Origin: Acidiphilium multivorum AIU301
GTDB taxonomy: Bacteria; Pseudomonadota; Alphaproteobacteria; Acetobacterales; Acetobacteraceae
Reading direction: 5' to 3'
Assembly (NCBI RefSeq): GCF_000202835.1
Contig: NC_015186.1
Coordinates: 1,302,001-1,366,000, forward strand
Length of the DNA stretch: 64,000 nt
Shown piece by piece: positions 45,003-52,687 of the stretch; the first letter of the stretch is position 1, and every line of letters begins with the position of its first letter. Under the pieces are notes generated by a model. That model had not been told where the DNA came from, made no database searches, and saw only the letters and a list, made by a program, of their open reading frames with translations. Position numbers and translations under genes: made by a program.

Positions 45003-45817
45003 GCCAGGGCCTCCCCGATGACCTGTCGGCCGAGATGGCGGACCAGGTCGCGCCGGTAGCGCGCGTCGGCGTGGAAATCCGCCCTCGCATCGAGCGACCA
45101 CGCGATGTCGTTCAGGGCGTCGTCGAGCGCCGTGCCGCCGATGCGGGGCAGCAGGCGCAGCACCGGCCGGTCGGCGACGCCGCCGATCGCGAGGCGCACG
45201 CCCTCAGCCGTCGCGACCGCCGCCGCCGCGACGATGGCGAAATCGCCATGCCGGCGGCCGATTTCGGCAAAGCCGCAGCGCCGCCCGGACAAGGCATCCG
45301 GCAGGCTGACCGCCTCGATCAGCTCGTCGTCACGCCGTGCGGTCTGCATCGTGCCGAGGAAGAAGTCGGCGGCGCCGATCACGCGCGCGCCCGCCGCGCT
45401 GCGAAGATGCACCGCGCCGTCGAGGGCCAGCAGGCAGAGCGGAATTTCAGCGCTCGGATCGGCATGGGCGACCGAGCCGCAAACGGTGCCGCGCGCGCGC
45501 GTCTGGTAATGGCCGACCCAGGGAAGCGCGAGACCGAGCAGCGGCGCCTCGCCGGCCAGCCCGGGCCGCGCCAGCAGCGCCGCCTGCCGCACCCCGGCGC
45601 CGATCCGAAGCTGCCCGCCCGCGTGGCGCACCTCGGCCAGCGCGCCGATCCGCATGATGTCGACCAGAACCTGCGGCCGGGCCAGCCGCATGTTCAGCAT
45701 CGCGACCAGCGACTGTCCTCCGGCCAGCACGCGCGCATCGGCCCCGTGGGTCCGCAGCGCGTCCAGCGCCTCATCCAGCGTCCCCGCGCGGCAATAGGCG
45801 AACGGCGCGGGCTTCAT
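44999..45817 (-). CDS. molybdenum hydroxylase FAD-binding medium subunit (CoxM-like)
   Basis: 272 residues. The FAD pyrophosphate contacts are VLAGGQSLVAMLNMRLA near residues 30-46 and a TRARGTVCGSVAHADPSAE segment near 105, characteristic of CutM/CoxM proteins; a C-terminal CO-dehydrogenase-flavoprotein domain follows. It overlaps the small subunit (4 bp) and the large subunit (4 bp), so the complex is translated as a unit. Confidence 0.93.
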   Translation of the reverse strand: MKPAPFAYCRAGTLDEALDALRTHGADARVLAGGQSLVAMLNMRLARPQVLVDIMRIGALAEVRHAGGQLRIGAGVRQAALLARPGLAGEAPLLGLALPWVGHYQTRARGTVCGSVAHADPSAEIPLCLLALDGAVHLRSAAGARVIGAADFFLGTMQTARRDDELIEAVSLPDALSGRRCGFAEIGRRHGDFAIVAAAAVATAEGVRLAIGGVADRPVLRLLPRIGGTALDDALNDIAWSLDARADFHADARYRRDLVRHLGRQVIGEALA

Positions 45818-48573
45818 CGGCCGGCTCCCAGCATGCGCAGCAGCCGTTTCCAGAAGCCCGGCCGCGTGGGCGCCCCGCCGGCGCGGCGCGCCAGCGCCTC
45901 GAAGAAGGCGCCGATGACGACCCGGCTCGCCCCCGCCAGCAGCCGGTCCCCCGCCGCGGCGACCCGGCCGCCGATCCGCACCTCGTACTCGTATTCGATC
46001 CGCGTGCCGCCCGCGCCCTCGGGCAGGAGCCGGACCCGGCCGCTGCCGGAACCGCCCCCCAGCGCCCCCTCGATCGTGCCGGACAGCGTCGCCTCCCGCG
46101 GCTCATCGAGACCGGAAAGCCGGATCGACGCGCTGTAACGCCCCCTCACCGGCCCGACGCCCAGCGTCACCTCGGCGGCGAACCCGTCGGCGCCGACGCG
46201 CCGCACGCCATGCGCGCCGGGGATGAGGGCGGCAAGTTCGTCCGGATCGAGCAGAATGGCCCAGATCGTGGCGGGCGGCGCGCCGACGGACGTATCCCCG
46301 CTTCCGCGCAAAAGCCGTGCGCCCGCACGCGGCTCCTCGCCGGCGACAGGGCCTGCGGGACGGTTCGCGGGGGGCGGCTCCGCCTCGCCGAGCAGGGCGC
46401 GCAGCCGCGAGGGGGTCAGTGGCAGATGGAGTTCGGCAACGCCCAGCGCGTCGGCCACCGCATTGGCGATGCAGACCGGCGTGGACATGCAGTTCCCCTC
46501 GCCGACCCCCTTGGCGCCGAGCGGCGTGAAGGGGGATGGCGTTTCCTCGTGCAGGATCTCGATCGGCGGCACCTCGGTCGCGTAGGGCAGCATGTAGTCG
46601 GCGAAGGTGCCCGAGATGAACGCGCCGTCGTCGCCATAGGCCAGCTCCTCCAGCAGCGCCGCGCCGAGCCCCTGCGCGAACCCGCCGCGGATCTGCCCGT
46701 CGACCATCGCGGGATGCAGGATCGTGCCGCAATCATGCATGGTCACGTAGCGGTCGATCCGCACCCGGCCCGTCGCCCGCTCGATCTCGACGCCACAGAA
46801 ATCGAAGATGAAGCCGTGGCAGAGCGAGGAATTCACCTCGTCCGCATCATTGGGCGCGGCGAGTTCGGGCGGTGTCCAGAATACGGTCTCGCGCAGCGTC
46901 TGGCCGAGTTCGGCATCGATCGTCCCGGGCGCCCAGTGGCCGGCGGCGGCGATGCGGCCGAAGGAGACGCCGTTGCCGGGATTGCCCGCGGCGAAGATCC
47001 GGCCTCCGGCGAAGCGGACCTCGCCGACCTGCACGTTGAGCTGTCCGGCGGCGACCGCCGCAAGCCGGGCCCGCAGCCGCCGCGCCGCGAGCGCCGCCGT
47101 GCCCGCGACCGCCGGCGCGAAGCGGCTGGAATAATTGCCGGAGGCGATCGACCAGGCATCCCTGGCGGTATCGAGGTCGGTCACCACCATGATGTCCGCC
47201 GGATCGAGGCCGAACTCGTCGGCCACGACCTGGGCGAGCACGGTCCGGTGCCCCTGCCCCTGCGGCACCGAGGCGACATGGACCGAAACGCCGCCGAGCG
47301 GGTCGAGCGCCACCGTCGCGCTGGCCTGCGCGCCGTTCTTGGGCCCGGCGCGGCGCCGTTCCTCCGGCGTCAGCACCGTCGAGACATAGCCCATGTTGGA
47401 GACGCTGGGCTCGACCACCACGGCGAGCCCGATGCCGTACAGCCTCCCGGCCGCCCTGGCCGCGGCGCGCCGTTCGAGCAGCGAGGCGTATCCTCCGGCG
47501 TCCAGCGCGCGGTCGAACGCGCCGCGGTAATCGCCGGAATCGTACAGCGCGCCGGTTGCCGTGCGATAGGGAAAGGCGCCGGCCGGAATCAGGTTTCGCC
47601 GCACCACCTCGACCGGATCGAGCCCGAGCTCCACCGCGATCCGCTGCATCAGCCGCTCCAGCGGATAGTAGACCTGCGGACCGCCGAAGCCGCGCACGAG
47701 GCCGGTCGGCGTCTTGTTGGTCGCCACCACCCGGTTGCGGATGCGCAGGTTGCGGATGTCATAGGCCCCGGTCATGTTGCCGTGCATGCGATAAAGCGTC
47801 GCGGGTTCCGGGGCGCGCAGATAGGCGCCGCAGTCTTCCAGCTGGTCCCAGTCCAGCGCGAGGATCCGCCCCTCGGCGTCGACGGCGGCGTCGAGGCGCG
47901 TCACCCGGTTGGTCGCCGACACCGACGCGGCGAGATGCTCCATCCGGTCTTCGATCCATTTCACCTGGCGCCCGGTCAGCCGGGCGCAGGCGGCCATCAG
48001 CACGACATAGGGCGCCACCCCCTGCTTGACGCCGAAACTGCCGCCGGAGTCCGGCGGCATCCGCAACCGCAAGCGGTTGCCCGGCACGTTGAGCGCGCGC
48101 GCCAGCACGGCGTGGATGCTGAACGGCCCCTGGAAATTGGCCTGCACGTCGTAGGAATCGCCGTGCGCGTCATAGGTCGCGATCACGCCATAGGTTTCCA
48201 TCGGCGCGCCGGTGTTGCGCGGATAGCGCGCGACGACGGTGATCCGGCGCGCCGCCGCCGCGAACGCCGCATCCGGATCGCCATAGGAAAAATGCCGCTC
48301 GTTCAGCAGGTTCCCCCCGACCGCCTCGTGCAGCACCGGCGCGCCGGGCGCAAGCGCCGCCTCGGGATCGACGACGGGGTCGAGCAGGCGGTAGCGCACC
48401 CTGACGGCGTCCAGCGCGTCCTCGGCGATGTAGCGATCGGCGGCGATGGCGACGGCGACCGGCTCGCCCACGTAGCGCACGCGGTCGGTTGCCATCACCC
48501 GCGCCTCCGCCGGCACGCGCACGCTCGCGACCAGCGCGCCGGTGACCGGCACGAGATCCTCGCCGGTGATCAC
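45814..48573 (-). CDS. molybdenum hydroxylase large subunit (CoxL-like) with fused C-terminal CoxG/SRPBCC domain, open part
   Basis: 919 residues if read from the GTG at 48573. The aldehyde oxidase/xanthine dehydrogenase fold binds molybdopterin cytosine dinucleotide: GSFGVKQG, TPTGLVRGFGGPQVYYPLERL, QGQGHRTVLAQ, and the catalytic Glu in GAKGVGEGNC. The active-site loop lacks the Cys of true CO dehydrogenase, so the substrate is probably an aromatic or N-heterocycle. After about residue 750 a linker leads to a CoxG-like SRPBCC domain (APPATIWAILLDPDELAALIPG). The true gene begins upstream at 48780 but is interrupted by an in-frame TGA, so this form lacks about 70 N-terminal residues and may be inactive. 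Confidence 0.8.
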   Translation of the reverse strand: MITGEDLVPVTGALVASVRVPAEARVMATDRVRYVGEPVAVAIAADRYIAEDALDAVRVRYRLLDPVVDPEAALAPGAPVLHEAVGGNLLNERHFSYGDPDAAFAAAARRITVVARYPRNTGAPMETYGVIATYDAHGDSYDVQANFQGPFSIHAVLARALNVPGNRLRLRMPPDSGGSFGVKQGVAPYVVLMAACARLTGRQVKWIEDRMEHLAASVSATNRVTRLDAAVDAEGRILALDWDQLEDCGAYLRAPEPATLYRMHGNMTGAYDIRNLRIRNRVVATNKTPTGLVRGFGGPQVYYPLERLMQRIAVELGLDPVEVVRRNLIPAGAFPYRTATGALYDSGDYRGAFDRALDAGGYASLLERRAAARAAGRLYGIGLAVVVEPSVSNMGYVSTVLTPEERRRAGPKNGAQASATVALDPLGGVSVHVASVPQGQGHRTVLAQVVADEFGLDPADIMVVTDLDTARDAWSIASGNYSSRFAPAVAGTAALAARRLRARLAAVAAGQLNVQVGEVRFAGGRIFAAGNPGNGVSFGRIAAAGHWAPGTIDAELGQTLRETVFWTPPELAAPNDADEVNSSLCHGFIFDFCGVEIERATGRVRIDRYVTMHDCGTILHPAMVDGQIRGGFAQGLGAALLEELAYGDDGAFISGTFADYMLPYATEVPPIEILHEETPSPFTPLGAKGVGEGNCMSTPVCIANAVADALGVAELHLPLTPSRLRALLGEAEPPPANRPAGPVAGEEPRAGARLLRGSGDTSVGAPPATIWAILLDPDELAALIPGAHGVRRVGADGFAAEVTLGVGPVRGRYSASIRLSGLDEPREATLSGTIEGALGGGSGSGRVRLLPEGAGGTRIEYEYEVRIGGRVAAAGDRLLAGASRVVIGAFFEALARRAGGAPTRPGFWKRLLRMLGAGR

Positions 48574-48780
48574 GGCAAAGACGCCGGGAATCGCCAGCGC
48601 CTCCCGGACATCGATCTCCTCGATCGCGGCGTGAGGGTGGGGCGAGCGCAGGATGGCGGCATGCGCCGTTGCCGGGCCGACCGGCAGATCGTCGATGAAA
48701 CGTCACCGCCCCGTCAGCAGGGGGGCATCCTCGTTCCGCGGGAGCGAACGACCGAGCGACTTCCGGGCCTGCGTGTCCAT
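48574..48780 (-). pseudogene. N-terminal segment of the CoxL-like gene, cut by in-frame TGA
   Basis: A perfect AGGAGG ribosome site precedes an ATG at 48780 that encodes MDTQARKSLGRSLPRNEDA, then PLLTGR, followed by TGA (48703-48705), and then continues in the same frame with RFIDDLPVGPATAHAAIL and joins the large open frame. Family members normally read LLTGRGRFxDD here, so a single base change (GGA or CGA to TGA) explains the stop. It is either a nonsense mutation, a read-through codon or a sequence error. Confidence 0.8.
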
Positions 48781-48901
48781 GCCTGTTTCCTCCTGGCGCC
48801 GCGATCGCGGCACTCATCTCGGCCGGAGACTAGCGCCGCGAGACCGCGGCTGGCGACCGCATCGCGTCACGCGACTTTGCAAATCATCTCAAAATCGGCC
48901 G

Positions 48902-49795
48902 TCAGGCGGAGCGGAGCACGGCGCGGAACTCTCGCGGCGCGACGCTGACATGGTCGCGGAAAAAGCGGCTGAATTGCGCGGGCGCGCCGAAGCCGAGGCG
49001 CTCGCCGATCCCGGCGAGGCTCTCATCCGCCTTCATCACGGCGGCGACCGCGCGCTCGACCCGCAGCATGTTGAGGAAGACCAGCGGCGTCACGCCGGTC
49101 GAGCGCTCGAACAGCCGGAAGAAATGCGCGCGCGACAGGCCGGCCTCCCGGGCCATACGCTCCATCCCCGGCACGCCGCCGGGATCAGCCCTCATCGCGT
49201 CGATCGAGCGGCGCACCCGATGGTCGATCGAGGCGCGGCCGGCCGCCTCGATCAGCATCGCCCGCCGGTCCCGCCAGGACCCGAAGCGCGCGACGACGCG
49301 AATCATCAACTCGGAGAGCAGGGCCTCGCGCGCCGCCGCCTGCATCGTCGGGTCGACCATCGCGTCGGCGAGATCGTGGGCCAGCCGGCGGATGCCGGCA
49401 TCGATGCGGCCCGCCGAGGCGGGGAAAAATCCCGGCGCTCCCGGCGCGATCCGGTCCGCCTGCACCAGCCGGAGCCAGGACGGGTCGATATACAGCGCCA
49501 GAATCAGCGCATTGCGCCGCGATGGATCGTGCACATAGGCATGCGGCTCCCAGGCGTTCACCAGCACGGCAAGGTCATCGGTCAGCGGCGCCAGGCTCGA
49601 ACCGACCGCGAACCTCGTGTCGTCCCCGCCCAGCTTGAGCAGGACGTGGCAATGCGGATGGGCATGGCGCACCAGGCTGCGGTCCATGTCGAGCAAGGCG
49701 ACCCGGCCAAAGTCGCCATGGGCGATCCGCAGCGCACGCGACACGTTCAGCCCTCCTCGAAACGGGCGCCGCGACCGCAACCGATCATGGGCCAT
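48902..49795 (-). CDS. AraC-family transcriptional regulator
   Basis: 297 residues. An N-terminal cupin-like sensing domain (RHAHPHCHVLLKLGG) is followed by a C-terminal double HTH (MAREAGLSRAHFFRLFERSTGVTPL and LAGIGERLGFGAPAQFSRFFRDHVSVAPREFR, residues about 205-290). It lies directly upstream of the hydroxylase operon on the same strand, about 120 bp from its ATG, and is the best candidate for its activator. Confidence 0.88.
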   Translation of the reverse strand: MAHDRLRSRRPFRGGLNVSRALRIAHGDFGRVALLDMDRSLVRHAHPHCHVLLKLGGDDTRFAVGSSLAPLTDDLAVLVNAWEPHAYVHDPSRRNALILALYIDPSWLRLVQADRIAPGAPGFFPASAGRIDAGIRRLAHDLADAMVDPTMQAAAREALLSELMIRVVARFGSWRDRRAMLIEAAGRASIDHRVRRSIDAMRADPGGVPGMERMAREAGLSRAHFFRLFERSTGVTPLVFLNMLRVERAVAAVMKADESLAGIGERLGFGAPAQFSRFFRDHVSVAPREFRAVLRSA

Positions 49796-50134
49796 GATGA
49801 AAGTTTCACGCGCGCCAGTTTCTCGATCGCCCCTCGCCTGTCAACGGCGCGAGGCCCGGCGCGACGCGATGACGCCAGCGGTCCGCGATGTCCACAGCGG
49901 ATGCGGCCCCCGATCTGCCAGGGTGCGATCTGCCAGGGTGTCGATGAGGTGCAGACGCCATTTCGGAGAGCCGCGAACGCAGATGGGGAAAACCGGTCGA
50001 TGATGGGCCGTCCAGGACCAGGCGTCTTTCCGTCGGGACGGCGAAGGCGGCCACGCCGCGTCATGATATGAGACGATGTTTGCCGCAGCGCGGCATGGAT
50101 GATAAGCGGAACGCTGTCTTGAGGAGGGGCCCGG
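49796..50134. other. intergenic region with 15-bp tandem duplication
   Basis: No gene is supported; ORFs on either strand are Arg/Pro-rich shadows. Contains two perfect tandem copies of CGATCTGCCAGGGTG (49911-49940). It separates the divergent AraC and carbonic anhydrase genes and must hold both promoters. A GAGGAGG segment precedes the carbonic anhydrase start. Confidence 0.5.
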
Positions 50135-50758
50135 ATGGAAGAGCTTCTGGCAGGGTATCGACGGTTCCGCGCGGCGCGCTGGCCGGCGCAGCGGGAAACC
50201 CTGGAGGCCCTGGCGCGCGACGGGCAGAAGCCGCACACGCTGGCGATCGCCTGCTGCGATTCCCGCGTCGCGCCGGAGATGATCTTCGACTGCGCGCCCG
50301 GCGACGTGTTCACGGTGCGCAATATCGCCAATCTGGTGCCGCCCTATGCGCCGGACACCGCCAATCACGGCACCTCGGCGGCGCTGGAATTCGCGGTGCG
50401 GGTGCTGCGGGTGCGGCGCATCGCGGTGATCGGCCATTCCTCCTGCGGCGGCATCGCGGCGCTGCTGCACGAACCCCCGCCCGAGGCGCGCGACTTCGTG
50501 GCGAACTGGGTGCGGATCGCCGAACCCGCCCGCAAGCGCGCCGTGCGCTTCGCCGATGACCCGGTGGAAGCCGCCCGCCGCGCCGAAATCGAAAGCGTGC
50601 GGGTCTCGCTCGAGAATCTCATGACCTTCCCCTGGATCGCCTCCGCGCACAACGCGGGCGAACTCGGCGTCTATGGCTTCTATTTCGACGTTCCGAGCGG
50701 CACGCTGCGCGAGGTGACGGCGGAGGGCGAGCGGCTGATCACCGAGGGCGCGGGCTGA
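50135..50758 (+). CDS. beta-class carbonic anhydrase
   Basis: A 207-residue zinc enzyme interconverting CO2 and bicarbonate. Zinc and catalytic residues are visible: C40, D42 and R44 in ACCDSR, then H101 and C104 in GHSSCGG. VRNIANLVPPY and NHGTSAALEFAV are family hallmarks. It is upstream of panB on the same strand with a 38-bp gap, possibly co-transcribed. Confidence 0.94.
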   Translation: MEELLAGYRRFRAARWPAQRETLEALARDGQKPHTLAIACCDSRVAPEMIFDCAPGDVFTVRNIANLVPPYAPDTANHGTSAALEFAVRVLRVRRIAVIGHSSCGGIAALLHEPPPEARDFVANWVRIAEPARKRAVRFADDPVEAARRAEIESVRVSLENLMTFPWIASAHNAGELGVYGFYFDVPSGTLREVTAEGERLITEGAG

Positions 50759-50796
50759 GCCCGAGCGCGCGCAGGCACGCCCCAGCACAGAAAGGC

Positions 50797-51609
50797 ATGG
50801 CGATGGAAACGGCAGATCGGAAGGCCGACCGCAAATCGATCGGATCGTGGGAACGCGCGAAGCGCAACGGCGAGCGCCGCGCGCTGATCACCGCCTATGA
50901 TTATCCGTTCGCGAAACTCGCCGAGGCCGCCGGGATCGACGGCATCCTGATCGGCGATTCGCTGGGAATGACCGTCCAGGGCGAGCGCGACACGCTGCGG
51001 GTGACGCTGGAGCAGATGGTCTATCACACCGGCATGGTCGCGCGCGGCGCGCCCGCCTGCCTGATCATGGCCGACCTGCCCTTCGGCAGTTTCGAGGCCG
51101 GCCCTGCCCAGGCCTTCGCGAGCGCCGCCCAGTTGCTCAAGGCGGGGGCGGACATCGTCAAGCTCGAGGGCGGGGCGGCGATGGTCGAGACCGTCGGCTT
51201 CCTCTCCGCCCGCGCCGTGCCCGTCTGCGCGCATATCGGTCTGACGCCGCAGCATGTCCGCCAGCTCGGCGGCTTCCGCAAGCAGGGCAAGACCGAGGAC
51301 GCGGCGGCGCGAATGATCGAGGACGCCGCCGCCCTCGCCGAGGCCGGCGCGCGGATGGTGCTGATGGAAGCGATCCCGGCCGGACTCGGCGCCGAGATCA
51401 CCAGGCGGGTGCGCGTGCCCACCATCGGCATCGGCGCCGGCAACGGGACCGACGCGCAGATCCTGGTGATGCACGACGTGCTGGGGCTGACCGGCGGCTA
51501 TGTTCCGGGCTTCGCCAAGGTGTATGCCGACGGGGCGCGGATGGTGCGCGAGGCGATCGGCGCCTATGCCGAAGAGGTCCGCACCGGCATCTTCCCGCCC
51601 GCCGAATAG
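50797..51609 (+). CDS. panB: 3-methyl-2-oxobutanoate hydroxymethyltransferase
   Basis: 270 residues. It makes ketopantoate in pantothenate/CoA synthesis. Signatures are LITAYDYPFAKLAEAAGIDGILIGDSLGM (residues about 29-57), ADLPFGSF with metal-binding residues, VKLEGGAA, CAHIGLTPQH, and PTIGIGAGNGTDAQILVMHD. An ATG two codons later (50803) has slightly better spacing from AAAGG. The length is typical. Confidence 0.96.
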   Translation: MAMETADRKADRKSIGSWERAKRNGERRALITAYDYPFAKLAEAAGIDGILIGDSLGMTVQGERDTLRVTLEQMVYHTGMVARGAPACLIMADLPFGSFEAGPAQAFASAAQLLKAGADIVKLEGGAAMVETVGFLSARAVPVCAHIGLTPQHVRQLGGFRKQGKTEDAAARMIEDAAALAEAGARMVLMEAIPAGLGAEITRRVRVPTIGIGAGNGTDAQILVMHDVLGLTGGYVPGFAKVYADGARMVREAIGAYAEEVRTGIFPPAE

Positions 51610-51678
51610 GCCTCGAACAGCCGGCCGGGATCCTCCGATCCGGCGGGCAGGAGCGGAACCGGGCGATTGGCGGCCGGT

Positions 51679-51822
51679 TCAGCGGCCCTGCTGCGGGATC
51701 TCGATATAGGTCTTGCCGGAACCCGCCGCGCCGCCGCCGGACCCGAACAGGCCGCAGCCGGCCAGGCTGCCGGCCAGCGCCAGCGCGAGGGCCAGGCCGA
51801 TGATGCGCTTCGTCGTGTTCAT
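51679..51822 (-). CDS. small lipoprotein
   Basis: 47 residues from the ATG at 51822: signal peptide (IIGLALALALAGSLAGCGLF) with lipobox LAGC, then a Gly/Ser-rich spacer and TYIEIPQQGR. A GGAGAGGCGGC ribosome site supports the start. It lies just beyond the rpsD terminator on the same strand. Function unknown. Confidence 0.7.
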   Translation of the reverse strand: MNTTKRIIGLALALALAGSLAGCGLFGSGGGAAGSGKTYIEIPQQGR

Positions 51823-51840
51823 GCCGCCTCTCCTTGTGCC

Positions 51841-51882
51841 AAAACGAAACGGGGCCCATACCCGATGCGGATATAGGCCCCG
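51841..51882 (-). terminator. rho-independent terminator of rpsD
   Basis: On the minus strand CGGGGCC (51882-51876) pairs with GGCCCCG (51856-51850), extendable by a few bases, and is followed by TTTCGTTTT. It lies 23 bp past the rpsD stop. Confidence 0.8.
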
Positions 51883-51904
51883 AGACTTCAAACCGGAAGC
51901 AGGG

Positions 51905-52519
51905 TCAGCGCGAGTAGAACTCGACAACCAGGTTGGGTTCCATCTGCACCGGATAGGGAACGTCGGCCAGCTTCGGCGCGCGGGCGAAGGTGCCCTTCAT
52001 CGCGCGGTGGTCGACCTCGATATATTCCGGCACGTCGCGCTCGGCGCTCTGCACCGAGTCGAGCACCATGGCGAGCTGCTTCGACTTCTCGCGCACCTCG
52101 ACGACATCGCCGTCACGCACCTGGTACGACGAGATGTTGACGCGGCGGCCGTTGACGAGAACGTGGCCGTGGCTGACGAACTGGCGCGCGGCGAACGGGG
52201 TGATCGCGAACTTCATGCGATAGACCACCGCATCGAGCCGGCGCTCGAGCAGCTCGATCAGGTTCTCGGAGGTGTCGCCCCGGCGGCGCACCGCCTCCTC
52301 GTAATACTTGTAGAACTGCTTCTCGCTGATATTGCCGTAATAGCCGCGAAGCTTCTGCTTCGCCATCAGCTGCACGCCGAAGTCGGACGGCTTCTTGCGG
52401 CGCTGGCCATGCTGGCCGGGGCCGTATTCGCGCTTGTTGATCGGGGATTTCGGCCGGCCCCAGAGGTTCACGCCAAGGCGGCGGTTGATCTTGTACTTGC
52501 TTTCGGTACGCTTGGTCAT
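51905..52519 (-). CDS. rpsD: 30S ribosomal protein S4
   Basis: A 204-residue ribosomal assembly protein. N-terminal [20 protein letters not shown] and [15 protein letters not shown] are the alphaproteobacterial S4 pattern. The S4 RNA-binding domain shows [31 protein letters not shown], and the protein ends [10 protein letters not shown]. The start at 52519 gives the standard length. It is monocistronic here. Confidence 0.97.
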   Translation of the reverse strand: MTKRTESKYKINRRLGVNLWGRPKSPINKREYGPGQHGQRRKKPSDFGVQLMAKQKLRGYYGNISEKQFYKYYEEAVRRRGDTSENLIELLERRLDAVVYRMKFAITPFAARQFVSHGHVLVNGRRVNISSYQVRDGDVVEVREKSKQLAMVLDSVQSAERDVPEYIEVDHRAMKGTFARAPKLADVPYPVQMEPNLVVEFYSR

Positions 52520-52687
52520 GCGTGCCGCACTCCTTCTTGTTGACGCGGACGTGCCGCTGATGTTGCACCGGTAGGTTCCGCCGCGCATGCGCGACGGAAC
52601 GGGCGCGCACCCCGAAGGTGCGTCCACGTTCCCGGCCATGCCGGTCCGCATAGAGAGGCGGCCACCAAATGTCAAATCCGCGGCGGC

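Noticed and set aside
48703-48705. Selenocysteine at the in-frame TGA
   Set aside because: Family members have Gly or a similar residue at this loop position, not Cys. The following 40 bases show no evident SECIS-type hairpin, and no selenocysteine machinery is visible in the window.
46210-48948. 912-codon plus-strand ORF opposite the molybdenum hydroxylase large subunit
   Set aside because: Arg/His-rich without domains; the minus-strand frame has all MCD-binding motifs.
49747-50331. 194-codon minus-strand ORF across the araC/carbonic anhydrase gap
   Set aside because: Antisense to the start of carbonic anhydrase, Arg/Ser/Pro-rich, with no domain.
51610-51660. Terminator after panB (CCGGGATC...GATCCGG region)
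   Set aside because: The stem is imperfect and no T run follows on the plus strand; not strong enough to annotate.
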